Source: Pseudomonas muyukensis
GTDB lineage: Bacteria > Pseudomonadota > Gammaproteobacteria > Pseudomonadales > Pseudomonadaceae
Direction of reading: 5' to 3'
Assembly (NCBI RefSeq): GCF_019139535.1
Contig: NZ_CP077073.1
Span: 62,001-126,000 of the forward strand
Length of the DNA: 64,000 nucleotides
Shown: positions 31,832 through 42,066 of the stretch, in pieces
Layout of the letters: every line of letters starts with the position of its first letter
How positions within the stretch are numbered: the stretch's first letter is position 1
Position numbers and translations under genes: made by a program
The notes under the pieces: model-generated
The model's input: the letters and a program-made list of their open reading frames with translations, nothing else
What the model was told of the DNA's origin: nothing
Database searches by the model: none

Positions 31832-31854
31832 GGGCTGCAAGGCAGCCCCGCTGT

Positions 31855-32319
31855 TTACATCTGCGACTGCAGGTAGTTTTCCAGGCCGATGGCCTTGATC
31901 AGGCCCTGCTGCTTTTCCAGCCAGTAGGTGTGATCTTCTTCGGTATCGGCCAACTGCGCGCGCAGGATGTCGCGGCTGATGTAGTCCTTGTGCAGTTCGC
32001 ACAGCTCGATGCCCTTGCACAGCGCGGCGCGCACCTTGTACTCGAGCTTGAGGTCGGCCTCGATCATCTCAGGGACCGTGGTGCCGACTTCGAGATCGTC
32101 GGCACGCATGTCGGGGGTGCCTTCGAGCATGAGGATACGGCGCATCAGGGCATCGGCGTGCTGCGTCTCTTCTTCCATCTCGTGGTTGATACGTTCGTAG
32201 AGCTTGGTCAGGCCCCAGTCTTCGTACATGCGCGAGTGGATGAAATACTGATCGCGTGCTGCCAGTTCGCCCTTCAGCAACGTGACGAGGTAGTTGATTA
32301 CGTCCGGGTGACCTTGCAT
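31855..32319 (-). CDS. ftnA: Bacterial ferritin FtnA (annotated in older work as bacterioferritin A)
   Basis: Iron-storage protein of 154 residues, a four-helix bundle that assembles as a 24-mer. The ferroxidase ligands are present: Glu18, Tyr25, Glu51, His54, Glu93, Glu127 and His130. The haem-ligand Met52 of bacterioferritins is replaced by Thr (EEETQHAD), so this is a non-haem ferritin like P. aeruginosa FtnA. The start at 32319 ([11 protein letters not shown]) matches the family N-terminus; the frame open upstream is not conserved. It lies next to katA, as in other pseudomonads, where iron storage supports haem catalase. Confidence 0.93.
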   Translation of the reverse strand: MQGHPDVINYLVTLLKGELAARDQYFIHSRMYEDWGLTKLYERINHEMEEETQHADALMRRILMLEGTPDMRADDLEVGTTVPEMIEADLKLEYKVRAALCKGIELCELHKDYISRDILRAQLADTEEDHTYWLEKQQGLIKAIGLENYLQSQM

Positions 32320-32440
32320 CGCCCTGCTTCTCCCTGTGAATGCGTCAATGACCACTAGTGTGAACCAGCTTTTGCCCGCGGTCACTGAAAAACGCGCAAT
32401 CGGATGCAAAAAATCGGTTAAACAGTAGTGATATTCATTG

Positions 32441-32468
32441 AAAAACCGCCCAAATGAGGGCGGTTCTT
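32441..32468 (-). terminator. Rho-independent terminator of katA
   Basis: On the minus strand AACCGCCC pairs with GGGCGGTT around a short loop and is followed by TTTTTC, 15-40 bases after the katA stop. The ftnA promoter must lie between here and 32319. Confidence 0.8.
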
Positions 32469-32482
32469 CTTATCACTTCGAC

Positions 32483-33922
32483 TTAGGCGAGATTCACGCC
32501 CAGGGCCTTGGCGATGCCTTCCCCGTACGCCGGATCAGCCTTGAAGAAGTGCTGCAACTGGCGCTGCACCACATCCTCGCTGACCCCAACCAGGGTGCCG
32601 GCGATGTTGCTGATCAGCAGCGCCTTCTGCTCGGCGCTCATCAGGCGGAACAGCGCGCCTGCGTGGCTGTAGTAGTCGCTGTCTTCACGGTGATCGTAGC
32701 GATCCGCCACCCCACTGAGTGCCAGCGCTGGCTCGGCATGGCGTGGCGACTGCTTCGGCGCGTCGGCATAGCTGTTGGGCTCGTAGTTCGGCGCGCTGCC
32801 GTAGCTGCCCATCGCCATCGAACCGTCACGCTGGTAGCTGTTGACCGGGCTGCGCGCGGCGTTGACCGGCAAGTGCTGGTGGTTGGTGCCCACCCGGTAG
32901 CGGTGCGCATCGGCGTAGGCGAACACCCGGCCTTGCAGCATGCGGTCCGGCGACAGGCCAACACCCGGGACCATGTTGCTCGGGCCGAAGGTGGCCTGCT
33001 CGACCTCGGCGAAGTAGTTGAGCGGGTTGCGGTTGAGCTCCAGCACTCCCACTTCGATCAGTGGGTACTCCTTCTGCGACCAGGTCTTGGTCACGTCGAA
33101 GGGGTTTTCTGCCCGAGCAGCTGCTTCGGCTTCGCTCATCACCTGGATGCACACGGTCCAGCGCGGGAAGTCGCCACGCTCGATGGCTTCGAACAGGTCA
33201 CGCTGGGCGTAGTCCGGGTCAGTGCCAGCCAGGCGCGCGGCATCGGCCGGTGCCAGGTTCTTGATGCCCTGCTGGGTCTTGAAGTGCCACTTGACCCAGG
33301 TGCGCTCACCCTTGGCGTTGATCAGGCTGTAGGTGTGGCTGCCGAAACCGTGCATGTGGCGATAGCCGTCCGGGATGCCGCGGTCGGAGAACAGGATGGT
33401 GACCTGGTGCAGCGCTTCGGGTGAGTGCGACCAGAAGTCCCACATCATCTGGGCGTTCTTCAGGTTGCTCTGCGGGTGGCGCTTCTGGGTGTGAATGAAG
33501 TCGGGAAACTTCAGCGGGTCGCGGATGAAGAACACCGGGGTATTGTTGCCGACGATGTCCCAGTTGCCTTCCTCGGTGTAGAACTTCACCGCGAAGCCAC
33601 GTGGATCGCGCTCGGTATCGGCGGAGCCGCGCTCACCACCGACCGTGGAGAAACGCAGGAAGGTTTCGGTGCGCTTGCCAATGGCATCGAACAGCTTGGC
33701 GCTGGTGTAGCCGCTGATATCACGGGTGACGGTGAAGGTACCGTAGGCGCCCGAGCCCTTGGCGTGGACACGACGCTCAGGGATGTTCTCGCGGTTGAAG
33801 TGAGCCAGCTTCTCGATCAGGTGGAAGTCGTCGAGCAGCAGCGGGCCGCGCGGGCCAGCGGAACGGGAATTCTGGTTGTCAGCAACGGGGGCACCGCTGG
33901 CGGTGGTGAGAATCTTGCTCAT
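32483..33922 (-). CDS. katA: Monofunctional haem catalase, clade 3
   Basis: Converts hydrogen peroxide to water and oxygen. The 479-residue small-subunit enzyme has the distal His53 in [12 protein letters not shown], the catalytic Asn in [11 protein letters not shown] (about residue 126-127) and the proximal haem ligand Tyr336 in [12 protein letters not shown]. No signal peptide is seen, so it is cytoplasmic. The AT-rich stretch 33980-34045 upstream probably holds its promoter, but I could not define an OxyR site. Confidence 0.96.
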   Translation of the reverse strand: MSKILTTASGAPVADNQNSRSAGPRGPLLLDDFHLIEKLAHFNRENIPERRVHAKGSGAYGTFTVTRDISGYTSAKLFDAIGKRTETFLRFSTVGGERGSADTERDPRGFAVKFYTEEGNWDIVGNNTPVFFIRDPLKFPDFIHTQKRHPQSNLKNAQMMWDFWSHSPEALHQVTILFSDRGIPDGYRHMHGFGSHTYSLINAKGERTWVKWHFKTQQGIKNLAPADAARLAGTDPDYAQRDLFEAIERGDFPRWTVCIQVMSEAEAAARAENPFDVTKTWSQKEYPLIEVGVLELNRNPLNYFAEVEQATFGPSNMVPGVGLSPDRMLQGRVFAYADAHRYRVGTNHQHLPVNAARSPVNSYQRDGSMAMGSYGSAPNYEPNSYADAPKQSPRHAEPALALSGVADRYDHREDSDYYSHAGALFRLMSAEQKALLISNIAGTLVGVSEDVVQRQLQHFFKADPAYGEGIAKALGVNLA

Positions 33923-34048
33923 GGGCTCTCCTTATCGGGTCTTGAACGGCCGGCTAATCGGCTTGGAGAGAGTATTGACGAGCAGTGTTACAAGAACAAA
34001 TTCATTAAGTGACTTATATCAATAGAAAATAACAATTCATCAGCCAAC

Positions 34049-34074
34049 AAAAAACCGGGCCTAGGCCCGGTTTC
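34049..34074 (-). terminator. Rho-independent terminator of the alpha operon
   Basis: On the minus strand AAACCGGGCC pairs with GGCCCGGTTT and is followed by a T-run (AAAAAA side at 34049-34054 on the plus strand), about 20 bases after the rplQ stop. It closes the long ribosomal-protein superoperon. Confidence 0.9.
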
Positions 34075-34093
34075 TTGTAGCAGACAGAACGTC

Positions 34094-34480
34094 TTACTCG
34101 GCAGCTTCTACAGCACCGCCGACCGGACGATCAACCAGCTCGACGTACGCCATAGGCGCGTTGTCGCCAGCGCGGAAACCGCACTTCAGGATGCGCAGGT
34201 AGCCGCCCTGACGGGTGGCGTAACGCTTGCCCAGGTCGTTGAACAGTTTGCCAACGGCGGACTTCGAACGGGTACGGTCGAAGGCCAGACGACGGTTGGC
34301 TACGCTGTCTTCCTTGGCCAGGGTGATCAGCGGCTCGGCAACGCGGCGCAGTTCCTTGGCTTTCGGCAGGGTGGTTTTGATCAGCTCGTGCTCGATCAGC
34401 GACACTGCCATGTTCTGGAACATAGCCTTGCGGTGAGAGCTGGTACGGCTCAGGTGACGTCCACTTTTACGATGACGCAT
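34094..34480 (-). CDS. rplQ: 50S ribosomal protein L17
   Basis: Large-subunit protein near the peptide exit tunnel. The 128-residue sequence [20 protein letters not shown] is the standard N-terminus, and the length is normal for gamma-proteobacteria. Last gene of the alpha operon, 42 bases after rpoA, followed by a strong terminator. Confidence 0.98.
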   Translation of the reverse strand: MRHRKSGRHLSRTSSHRKAMFQNMAVSLIEHELIKTTLPKAKELRRVAEPLITLAKEDSVANRRLAFDRTRSKSAVGKLFNDLGKRYATRQGGYLRILKCGFRAGDNAPMAYVELVDRPVGGAVEAAE

Positions 34481-34522
34481 GATTCATTCCTTACCAAACA
34501 CTACGTTCGGTGATTACGACGA

Positions 34523-35524
34523 TCAGGCAGTCGCCTTGTCGTCTTTCTTAAGACTTGCAGGCGGCCAGTTGTCGAGGCGCATGCCGAGAGACAGACCACG
34601 AGAGGCCAGGACGTCCTTGATTTCAGTCAGGGACTTCTTGCCCAGGTTAGGAGTCTTCAACAGCTCTACTTCGGTACGCTGAATCAGGTCGCCGATGTAG
34701 TAGATGTTCTCCGCCTTGAGGCAGTTGGCCGAACGTACAGTCAGTTCCAGGTCGTCAACCGGGCGCAGCAGGATCGGATCGATCTCGTCTTCCTGCTCGA
34801 CCACGACCGGCTCGCTGTCACCTTTGAGGTCGACGAACGCGGCCAGCTGCTGTTGCAGGATGGTCGCGGCGCGGCGGATAGCCTCTTCAGGATCCAGGGT
34901 GCCGTTGGTTTCCAGATCGATGACCAGCTTGTCCAGGTTGGTACGCTGTTCAACACGGGCGTTCTCGACCACGTAGGCGATACGACGCACCGGGCTGAAC
35001 GAAGCGTCCAGCTGGAGACGGCCAATGCTGCGGCTTTCGTCTTCGTCAGTCTGACGGGAGTCGGCCGGCTCGTAACCGCGACCACGAGCTACGGTGAGCT
35101 TCATGTTCAGGGCGCCGTTGGACGCCAGGTTCGCGATTACGTGATCGGGGTTGACGATCTCGACATCGTGATCCAGCTGAATATCGGCAGCGGTAACCAC
35201 CCCCGAACCCTTTTTCGACAAGGTCAGCGTAACTTCGTCACGACCGTGCAGCTTGATAGCCAGGCCTTTCAGGTTCAACAGGATTTCAATGACGTCTTCC
35301 TGTACACCTTCGATCGCGGAGTACTCATGGAGTACGCCATCGATCTCGGCCTCGACTACTGCACAGCCAGGCATGGAGGACAACAGGATGCGGCGCAGCG
35401 CGTTGCCCAGGGTATGGCCGAAGCCACGCTCGAGAGGCTCGAGCGTGATCTTGGCGCGGGTTGGACTGACAACCTGCACGTCGATGTGACGGGGTGTCAG
35501 AAACTCATTTACCGAAATCTGCAT
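34523..35524 (-). CDS. rpoA: DNA-directed RNA polymerase subunit alpha
   Basis: Assembly scaffold of RNA polymerase and contact point for UP elements and activators. The 333-residue protein has the N-terminal assembly domain ([21 protein letters not shown]), a linker near residue 240 and the C-terminal DNA-binding domain ([20 protein letters not shown] and [20 protein letters not shown]). Encoded between rpsD and rplQ, as in the standard alpha operon. Confidence 0.98.
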
Positions 35525-35546
35525 GGATGCACCTATTTTCTAGCCC

Positions 35547-36167
35547 TTACTTGGAGTAGAGCTCGACAATCAGGTTTTCGTTGATGTCGGCGGACAGGTC
35601 GCTGCGAGCAGGAACGTTCTTGAAAACGCCCGACTTTTTGGCAGCATCCACATCAACCCACTCAACGCGGCCACGCTGGGCGCACAGTTCAAGGGCTTGA
35701 ACAATGCGCAGCTGGTTCAGCGATTTCTCGCGAACTGCGACCACGTCACCCGGACGAACTTGGTAGGATGGAATGTTTACGGTCTTGCCGTTCACGCTGA
35801 TCGCTTTGTGCGAAACCAGCTGGCGGGACTCGGAACGGGTGGAACCGAAGCCCATACGGTAAACGACGTTGTCCAGACGGCACTCGAGCATCTGCAGCAG
35901 GTTCTCACCGGTGGCGCCTTTCTTCGAGGCAGCCGCTTGGTAGTAACCGCGGAATTGACGCTCCAGCACGCCGTAGATACGACGGACTTTTTGTTTCTCG
36001 CGCAGCTGGGTACCGTAGTCGGACTGACGGCCACGGCGCTGGCCGTGGATACCTGGGGCTGCTTCGATGTTGCACTTCGATTCCAGAGCGCGAACGCCGC
36101 TCTTCAGGAACAGGTCAGTGCCTTCACGGCGAGACAGTTTGCATTTTGGACCAATGTAACGTGCCAT
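35547..36167 (-). CDS. rpsD: 30S ribosomal protein S4
   Basis: Primary 16S rRNA-binding assembly protein. The 206-residue protein has the N-terminal rRNA-binding part ([20 protein letters not shown]) and an S4 domain ([20 protein letters not shown]). In E. coli it also represses the alpha operon by binding the rpsM leader; I did not identify that pseudoknot here. It lacks the full zinc-finger cysteine set seen in some other phyla. Confidence 0.98.
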   Translation of the reverse strand: MARYIGPKCKLSRREGTDLFLKSGVRALESKCNIEAAPGIHGQRRGRQSDYGTQLREKQKVRRIYGVLERQFRGYYQAAASKKGATGENLLQMLECRLDNVVYRMGFGSTRSESRQLVSHKAISVNGKTVNIPSYQVRPGDVVAVREKSLNQLRIVQALELCAQRGRVEWVDVDAAKKSGVFKNVPARSDLSADINENLIVELYSK

Positions 36168-36182
36168 TTATCTGTCTCCTGA

Positions 36183-36572
36183 TTACACGCGACGCTTCTT
36201 CGGCGGACGGCACCCGTTATGCGGGATTGGCGTCACGTCGGTGATGCTGGCGATCTTGTAGCCGCAGCTGTTCAGTGCACGAACGGCGGACTCACGACCT
36301 GGACCTGGACCCTTGACGTTGACGTCGAGGTTCTTCAGACCGTATTCCAGCGCAGCTTGACCAGCACGCTCAGCAGCGATCTGAGCTGCGAACGGGGTGG
36401 ATTTGCGCGAACCACGGAAACCCGAACCACCGGAAGTAGCCCAGGACAGTGCGTTGCCCTGACGGTCGGTGATGGTCACGATGGTGTTGTTGAAAGACGC
36501 ATGGATGTGGGCGATGCCATCAACCACTGTCTTTTTGACTTTTTTACGAGGACGAGCAGCAGGTTTTGCCAT
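36183..36572 (-). CDS. rpsK: 30S ribosomal protein S11
   Basis: Small-subunit platform protein of 129 residues. Family motifs are [18 protein letters not shown] and the C-terminal [20 protein letters not shown]. Located 15 bases upstream of rpsD and 18 bases downstream of rpsM in the alpha operon. Confidence 0.98.
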
Positions 36573-36590
36573 GTCTATATTCCTGGGCGA

Positions 36591-36947
36591 TTACTTGCGG
36601 ATCGGCTTACGCGGGCCCTTACGGGTGCGTGCGTTGGTCTTGGTGCGCTGACCGCGAACCGGCAGACCCTTACGATGACGCAGGCCGCGGTAGCAACCCA
36701 GGTCCATCAAGCGCTTGATCTTCATGTTGATGTCACGACGCAGGTCACCTTCGGTGGTGAACTTCGCGACTTCGCCACGCAGGGTTTCGATTTGCTCGTC
36801 GCTCAGATCCTTGATCTTTGCGGCTGGGTTGACACCAGCGTCTGCACAGATTTTCTGTGCAGTAGTGCGACCGACACCATAGATGTAGGTCAGCGAGATA
36901 ACAGTATGCTTGTTATCTGGAATGTTGACGCCTGCAATACGGGCCAT
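36591..36947 (-). CDS. rpsM: 30S ribosomal protein S13
   Basis: Small-subunit head protein that bridges to the large subunit and contacts P-site tRNA. The 118-residue protein begins [19 protein letters not shown] and ends in the basic tail [12 protein letters not shown]. First gene of the alpha operon; a terminator-like hairpin at 37034-37061 lies between it and rpmJ. Confidence 0.98.
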
Positions 36948-37033
36948 TCAGTGGGACTCCAATTGACAGCTACCTACGCCCCGGAAGCCAAGAAATAGGG
37001 CGCGAGATAATATCGCTGTAGAAACGAATAATC

Positions 37034-37061
37034 AACCCAGCAGCACACTAGCTGCTGGGTT
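37034..37061 (-). terminator. Hairpin between rpmJ and rpsM
   Basis: AACCCAGCAGC (37034-37044) pairs perfectly with GCTGCTGGGTT (37051-37061) around a six-base loop. On the minus strand it is followed by GATTATTCG, only moderately T-rich. It may partly end the spc transcript before the alpha operon. Confidence 0.65.
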
Positions 37062-37078
37062 TGAAGCGCGGATCACAC

Positions 37079-37195
37079 TCAGCCTTGGCGCTGCTTGTGA
37101 CGCGGTTCCGCGCTGCAGATCACGCGCACGATACCTTCGCGACGAATGATCTTGCAGTTGCGGCACAGCTTTTTCACCGATGCACGAACTTTCAT
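37079..37195 (-). CDS. rpmJ: 50S ribosomal protein L36
   Basis: A 38-residue large-subunit protein, [20 protein letters not shown] and so on. It is the zinc-binding (C+) form, with Cys11, Cys14, Cys27 and His33 available as ligands. It lies 30 bases after secY at the end of the spc operon, its standard place. Confidence 0.97.
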   Translation of the reverse strand: MKVRASVKKLCRNCKIIRREGIVRVICSAEPRHKQRQG

Positions 37196-37225
37196 TACCG
37201 ACTCCTCGAACCTTAAGGGGCTAGA

Positions 37226-38557
37226 TCAGCGCAGCAGACCGCTGCCGCCGTAGCCTTTCAGGTTGGCTTTCTTCATCAGGGATTCGTACTGGTGCGAAAC
37301 GAGGTGCGATTGTACTTGGGACATGAAGTCCATCACAACCACTACCACAATCAGCAACGAGGTCCCGCCAAGGTAGAACGGCACGTTTGCTGCCACCACC
37401 AGGAACTGGGGCAGAAGGCAGACGGCCATCATGTAAAGAGCACCGAACATGGTCAAACGGGTCAGAACGCCATCAATGTAGCGTGCCGACTGCTCACCAG
37501 GACGGATACCCGGAATAAAGGCACCGGACTTCTTCAGGTTTTCCGCTACGTCTTTCGGGTTGAACATCAGCGCTGTGTAGAAGAAGCAGAAGAAAATGAT
37601 CCCTGCACTAAACAGCAGAATGTTCAACGGCTGACCAGGAGCGATCGACTGCGAGATGTCCTGCAGCCAGCCCATACCTTCGGACTGACCGAACCAGGCA
37701 CCCAGCGAAGCCGGGAACAGCAAGATGCTGCTCGCGAAAATGGCCGGGATGACCCCCGCCATGTTCACTTTCAGCGGCAGGTGGCTGGTCTGCGCAGCGA
37801 AGACCTTGCGGCCCTGCTGACGCTTGGCGTAGTGAACGGCGATACGACGCTGACCACGCTCAATGAACACCACGAAGCCGATAATCGCTACTGCCAGCAA
37901 ACCGATAGCGACCAGGGCGAAGATGTTGATATCGCCTGTACGCGCAGACTCGAAAGACTGCCCGATTGCTCTCGGAAGACCGGCAACGATACCTGCGAAG
38001 ATCAACATCGAGATACCGTTGCCCACACCGCGCTCAGTGATCTGCTCGCCGAGCCACATCATGAACATCGCGCCCGCCACGAAGGTGGAGACGGCGACGA
38101 CATGGAAGCCGAGGCCTGCAGAAAACGCCACGCCCTGGTTGGCCAGGCCAATGGACATGCCAATGGCTTGAACCAGCGCCAGGATAACGGTGCCGTAGCG
38201 GGTGTACTGGCTGATCTTGCGACGGCCAGCTTCACCTTCCTTCTTCAACTGCTCCAGCTGCGGGCTGACAGCGGTCATGAGCTGCATGATGATCGATGCC
38301 GAGATGTACGGCATGATCCCCAGTGCAAAGATGCTCATGCGCTCCAGCGCGCCACCGGAAAACATGTTGAACAAGCTAAGAATGGTCCCCTCATTCTGCC
38401 GGAACAGATCCGCGAGACGGTCCGGGTTAATGCCTGGCACTGGGATGTGCGCGCCAATCCGATAGACGATGATCGCCATGAACAGAAAGCGCAGACGAGC
38501 CCAGAGTTCCGACATCCCGCCCTTACCGAGCGAAGAGAGAGCACCTTGCTTAGCCAT
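37226..38557 (-). CDS. secY: Protein translocase subunit SecY
   Basis: Central pore of the Sec translocon in the inner membrane. The 443-residue protein has ten predicted transmembrane helices, the [20 protein letters not shown] segment of the plug/helix 2 region, and the cytoplasmic loop [20 protein letters not shown] that contacts SecA and ribosomes. It starts directly next to the rplO stop, so translation is coupled. Its partner secE lies partly at the far right end of this window. Confidence 0.98.
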   Translation of the reverse strand: MAKQGALSSLGKGGMSELWARLRFLFMAIIVYRIGAHIPVPGINPDRLADLFRQNEGTILSLFNMFSGGALERMSIFALGIMPYISASIIMQLMTAVSPQLEQLKKEGEAGRRKISQYTRYGTVILALVQAIGMSIGLANQGVAFSAGLGFHVVAVSTFVAGAMFMMWLGEQITERGVGNGISMLIFAGIVAGLPRAIGQSFESARTGDINIFALVAIGLLAVAIIGFVVFIERGQRRIAVHYAKRQQGRKVFAAQTSHLPLKVNMAGVIPAIFASSILLFPASLGAWFGQSEGMGWLQDISQSIAPGQPLNILLFSAGIIFFCFFYTALMFNPKDVAENLKKSGAFIPGIRPGEQSARYIDGVLTRLTMFGALYMMAVCLLPQFLVVAANVPFYLGGTSLLIVVVVVMDFMSQVQSHLVSHQYESLMKKANLKGYGGSGLLR

Positions 38558-38992
38558 TTATTCCTCGAACTTGCCGCCAGCTGCTTCGATAGCCGCACGT
38601 GCACCTTTGGTGACGGCGATACCCTTGAGGGTGACTGCGCGAGTGACTTCGCCCGACAGCATGATTTTCACACGCTGTACGTGCTGGCCGATCACGTTGG
38701 CGTCCTTCAGGGACTGAACGGTGATCAGATCGCCTTCCACCTTGGCCAGCTCGGACAGACGCACTTCGGCGCGGTCCATGGCTTTCAGGGAAACGAAGCC
38801 GAACTTCGGCAGGCGACGGTGCAGCGGCTGTTGACCGCCTTCGAAGCCTGGAGCGATGGAGCCACCGGAGCGGGAGGTCTGACCTTTGTGACCACGGCCA
38901 CCGGTCTTGCCCAGACCGCTACCGATACCACGGCCCGGACGGTGCTTCTCGCGACGGGAACCCGGCGCTGGACTCAGATCATTGAGTTTCAT
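38558..38992 (-). CDS. rplO: 50S ribosomal protein L15
   Basis: Late-assembling large-subunit protein of 144 residues. The N-terminal basic, glycine-rich tail ([20 protein letters not shown]) is typical, followed by the globular domain. It abuts secY with no spacer. Confidence 0.98.
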   Translation of the reverse strand: MKLNDLSPAPGSRREKHRPGRGIGSGLGKTGGRGHKGQTSRSGGSIAPGFEGGQQPLHRRLPKFGFVSLKAMDRAEVRLSELAKVEGDLITVQSLKDANVIGQHVQRVKIMLSGEVTRAVTLKGIAVTKGARAAIEAAGGKFEE

Positions 38993-38995
38993 CGA

Positions 38996-39172
38996 TTAAC
39001 CCTCGACCTTCAGCATGTAGTAAGCCTTGTTGATCATCCCGCGGTTCTCGGGAGTATCCTGGACTTCTACAGTGTGACCGATGCGACGCAGACCCAGGCC
39101 TTTAACACACAGTTTGTGGTTAGGCAGGCGGCCGGCGGTGCTCTTGATCAGCGTTACTTTTACGGTTGCCAT
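38996..39172 (-). CDS. rpmD: 50S ribosomal protein L30
   Basis: A 58-residue large-subunit protein ([20 protein letters not shown] and on, ending AYYMLKVEG). Placed between rpsE (2 bases) and rplO (3 bases) in the spc operon. Confidence 0.97.
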   Translation of the reverse strand: MATVKVTLIKSTAGRLPNHKLCVKGLGLRRIGHTVEVQDTPENRGMINKAYYMLKVEG

Positions 39173-39174
39173 GA

Positions 39175-39675
39175 TCAGATGATCTCCTCAACAGTCTTGC
39201 CGCGCTTGGCAGCAATGGACTCAGGGGATTGCATGGCTTTCAGACCCTTGAAGGTGGCGTGAACCACGTTCACCGGGTTGGTCGAGCCGTAGCACTTGGC
39301 CAGAACGTTCTGGACGCCAGCGACTTCCAGGACGGCACGCATGGCGCCACCGGCGATGATACCGGTACCTTCCGAGGCAGGCTGCATGTAGACCTTCGAG
39401 GCGCCGTGGGCGGCCTTGGTGGCGTACTGCAGGGTGGTGCCCTTCAGGTCGACCTGAATCATGTTGCGACGAGCAGCTTCCATGGCTTTCTGGATCGCGG
39501 CAGGTACTTCGCGCGATTTGCCACGGCCGAAACCAACGCGGCCCTTGCCATCACCCACCACGGTCAGCGCGGTGAAGGTGAAGATACGGCCGCCCTTGAC
39601 GGTCTTGGCTACGCGGTTAACTTGAACCAGCTTCTCGATGTAGCCTTCGTCGCGCTTTTGATCGTTATTTGCCAT
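39175..39675 (-). CDS. rpsE: 30S ribosomal protein S5
   Basis: Small-subunit protein involved in decoding accuracy. The 166-residue protein has the N-terminal RNA-binding domain ([20 protein letters not shown]) and the C-terminal domain ([20 protein letters not shown]). Follows rplR after 3 bases. Confidence 0.98.
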   Translation of the reverse strand: MANNDQKRDEGYIEKLVQVNRVAKTVKGGRIFTFTALTVVGDGKGRVGFGRGKSREVPAAIQKAMEAARRNMIQVDLKGTTLQYATKAAHGASKVYMQPASEGTGIIAGGAMRAVLEVAGVQNVLAKCYGSTNPVNVVHATFKGLKAMQSPESIAAKRGKTVEEII

Positions 39676-39678
39676 AAC

Positions 39679-40029
39679 TTAGAACTCCAGCCCGCCTTCA
39701 CGAGCAGCATCAGCCAGCGCCTTGACGCGGCCGTGGTACTTGAAGCCGGAACGGTCAAAGGCAACTTGAGATACACCGGCGGCTTTCGCGCGCTCAGCTA
39801 CCAGCTTGCCAACCTTAGTGGCCGCGTCGATGTTGCCGGTGGCGCCATCACGCAGTTCTTTGTCCAAGGTCGAGGCGCTTGCCAGAACCTTGCTGCCGTC
39901 GGCCGAAATGACCTGGGCATAGATGTGCTGCGAGGAGCGGAACACGCACAGACGCACGGCTTCGAGCTCGTGCATTTTCAGGCGTGCTTTGCGAGCGCGA
40001 CGCAGTCGAGTAACTTTTTTGTCGGTCAT
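39679..40029 (-). CDS. rplR: 50S ribosomal protein L18
   Basis: 5S rRNA-binding protein of 116 residues ([20 protein letters not shown] near the N-terminus and [20 protein letters not shown] at the end). Works with L5 and L25 in placing 5S rRNA. Confidence 0.98.
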   Translation of the reverse strand: MTDKKVTRLRRARKARLKMHELEAVRLCVFRSSQHIYAQVISADGSKVLASASTLDKELRDGATGNIDAATKVGKLVAERAKAAGVSQVAFDRSGFKYHGRVKALADAAREGGLEF

Positions 40030-40039
40030 TTGCTAGGCC

Positions 40040-40573
40040 CTACTTCTTCTTGGCTTCTTTACGACGGACTACTTCGTCCGCGTAACGCACACCCTTGCCC
40101 TTGTAAGGCTCTGGCGGACGGAAACCGCGGACTTCAGCGGCCACCTGACCCACCAGCTGCTTGTCGATACCCTTGATCAGGATGTCGGTCTGGCTTGGGG
40201 TTTCAGCGGTGATACCGGCTGGCAGTTCGTAATCCACTGGGTGCGAGAAGCCCAGAGCCAGGTTCAGGACGGTGCCTTTAGCCTGAGCTTTGTAACCAAC
40301 ACCGACCAGCTGGAGCTTGCGCTCGAAGCCTTGGCTTACGCCGTGGACCATGTTGTTCACCAGGGCGCGGGTAGTACCGGCCATGGCGCGAGCTTGCTGG
40401 TCACCGTTGCGAGCGACGAAACGCAGCTCACCAGCTTCTTCGGTAACTTCAACAGACGAGTGAACGTTCAGTTCGAGAGTGCCCTTGGCACCCTTCACCG
40501 AAAGCTGTTGGCCGGCGAATTTGACTTCGACGCCTGCTGGCAGCTTAACGGGGTTCTTAGCGACGCGAGACAT
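40040..40573 (-). CDS. rplF: 50S ribosomal protein L6
   Basis: Large-subunit protein of 177 residues with two repeated domains near the factor-binding site. Ends with the conserved [20 protein letters not shown]. Lies 12 bases after rpsH. Confidence 0.98.
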   Translation of the reverse strand: MSRVAKNPVKLPAGVEVKFAGQQLSVKGAKGTLELNVHSSVEVTEEAGELRFVARNGDQQARAMAGTTRALVNNMVHGVSQGFERKLQLVGVGYKAQAKGTVLNLALGFSHPVDYELPAGITAETPSQTDILIKGIDKQLVGQVAAEVRGFRPPEPYKGKGVRYADEVVRRKEAKKK

Positions 40574-40585
40574 GCCTATCTCCCC

Positions 40586-40978
40586 TTAGAACACTGTGCA
40601 CAGAACTTCGCCGCCGACACCGGCAGCGCGCGCAGCGCGGTCAGTCATCACACCTTTGTTGGTGGAGACGATAGACACGCCCAGGCCGCCACGTACTTTC
40701 GGCAGCTCGGTAACGGCCTTGTACTGGCGCAGGCCAGGACGGCTGGTACGCTTCAGCTCTTCGATGACCGGACGGCCTTCGAAGTACTTCAGCTCGATCG
40801 ACAGGGAAGGCTTGGCTTCGCCAGTGACTTCGTAGCCGGCGATGTAACCTTCGTCTTTCAGTACTTTGGCAACCGCGACCTTCAGGGTGGAGGAAGGCAT
40901 GCTTACGACAGACTTTTCAGCCATCTGGGCATTACGGATGCGAGTTAGCATGTCCGCTAACGGGTCCTGCATACTCAT
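40586..40978 (-). CDS. rpsH: 30S ribosomal protein S8
   Basis: 16S rRNA-binding protein of 130 residues ([21 protein letters not shown]-terminal [20 protein letters not shown]). In E. coli S8 represses the spc operon by binding the rplE start. Here it is separated from rpsN by 209 bases with terminator-like hairpins, so its expression may be uncoupled from the upstream genes. GGAGC lies upstream of the ATG. Confidence 0.98.
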   Translation of the reverse strand: MSMQDPLADMLTRIRNAQMAEKSVVSMPSSTLKVAVAKVLKDEGYIAGYEVTGEAKPSLSIELKYFEGRPVIEELKRTSRPGLRQYKAVTELPKVRGGLGVSIVSTNKGVMTDRAARAAGVGGEVLCTVF

Positions 40979-41046
40979 GGGCTAGATGCTCCTGATACAA
41001 GAATTATTAGCCTTGCGGCTATCACAACCACCCGAGCAGGCAGGGC

Positions 41047-41072
41047 AAAAAACCCAGGCTCAGGTGAGCCGG
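41047..41072 (-). terminator. Terminator-like hairpin with T-run, between rpsN and rpsH
   Basis: On the minus strand CCGGCTCA pairs with TGAGCCTGG (one bulged T) and is followed by GTTTTTTG (AAAAAA at 41047-41052 on the plus strand). It has the shape of an intrinsic terminator inside the spc operon, 70 bases before rpsH. Confidence 0.6.
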
Positions 41073-41096
41073 TCATTCTAGACACAAGGCAGAAAC

Positions 41097-41125
41097 GAAA
41101 CAAGCCCCATATAGGGGCTTGTTTC
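41097..41125 (-). terminator. 12-bp hairpin between rpsN and rpsH
   Basis: GAAACAAGCCCC (41097-41108) pairs perfectly with GGGGCTTGTTTC (41114-41125) around ATATA, about 60 bases after the rpsN stop. A further CACCGGCGG/CCGCCGGTG stem spans about 41137-41172. Together with the T-run hairpin at 41047 this gap is far more structured than the rest of the operon. Confidence 0.65.
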
Positions 41126-41187
41126 TTTGCGAGGTCACCGGCGGTCGGAAGATCACTCCCCTCCCGCCGGTGGTCACGCCAACCGGA

Positions 41188-41493
41188 TTACCAGCTGGCC
41201 TTGACCAGACCTGGCACGTCACCACGCATGGCGGCTTCGCGCAGCTTGTTACGGCCGAGGCCGAACTTGCGGTACACGCCGTGCGGACGGCCGGTGATGC
41301 GGCAACGGTTACGCATGCGCGAGGCGCTGGCGTCACGTGGTTGCTTCTGCAGGGCGACAACGGCAGCGAAACGCTCTTCAGGAGAGGCGTTCTGGTTGAC
41401 GATGGTCGCTTTCAGCTCGGCACGCTTTTTGGCGTACTTGGCTACCGTGAGCTGACGCTTCAGCTCGCGGTTTTTCATGCTCTTCTTGGCCAT
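41188..41493 (-). CDS. rpsN: 30S ribosomal protein S14
   Basis: Small-subunit head protein of 101 residues, the longer zinc-independent (C-) type: it has no CXXC pairs, and the C-terminal motif is [20 protein letters not shown]. The start [16 protein letters not shown] is at 41493; the frame is open upstream into the rplE end. It precedes the unusual 209-base gap before rpsH. Confidence 0.97.
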   Translation of the reverse strand: MAKKSMKNRELKRQLTVAKYAKKRAELKATIVNQNASPEERFAAVVALQKQPRDASASRMRNRCRITGRPHGVYRKFGLGRNKLREAAMRGDVPGLVKASW

Positions 41494-41506
41494 TTTCCTA
41501 CTCCAA

Positions 41507-42046
41507 TCAGTTGCGGAACGGGAACTTGAAAGCACGCAGCAGAGCGCGGCCTTCGTCGTCCGAACGAGCAGTGGTGGTCAGGGTGATGTCCAAACCGCGC
41601 AGAGCATCGATCTTGTCGTAGTCGATTTCCGGGAAGATGATCTGCTCTTTCACGCCCATGCTGTAGTTGCCGCGGCCATCGAAGGACTTGGCATTCAGGC
41701 CGCGGAAGTCGCGAACCCGTGGCAGGGAGATCGCCAGCAGGCGGTCCAGGAACTCGTACATTTTTTCGCGACGCAGGGTCACCTTGACACCGATCGGCCA
41801 GCCTTCACGGACTTTGAAGCCCGCGATGGATTTACGAGCGAAAGTCACGACCGGCTTTTGACCGGTGATCTTTTCCAGGTCGGCAACAGCGTGCTCGATG
41901 ACTTTCTTGTCGCCGATCGCTTCGCCCAGACCCATGTTCAGGGTGATTTTGGTAACGCGCGGAACTTCCATCACGTTCGACAGCTTAAGTTCTTCCTTAA
42001 GCTTAGGAGCGATTTCGTTCCGGTAAATCTCTTTCAGTCGTGCCAT
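41507..42046 (-). CDS. rplE: 50S ribosomal protein L5
   Basis: 5S rRNA-binding protein of 179 residues ([40 protein letters not shown]). In E. coli the S8 repressor acts near this start. Sits between rplX and rpsN. Confidence 0.98.
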   Translation of the reverse strand: MARLKEIYRNEIAPKLKEELKLSNVMEVPRVTKITLNMGLGEAIGDKKVIEHAVADLEKITGQKPVVTFARKSIAGFKVREGWPIGVKVTLRREKMYEFLDRLLAISLPRVRDFRGLNAKSFDGRGNYSMGVKEQIIFPEIDYDKIDALRGLDITLTTTARSDDEGRALLRAFKFPFRN

Positions 42047-42066
42047 GGTCTTCTACCTAGCAGTGT

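Noticed and set aside
33980..34045. OxyR site before katA
   Set aside because: The region is AT-rich with pieces such as CTATTGATATAAG, but the four spaced ATAG/CTAT elements are not present.
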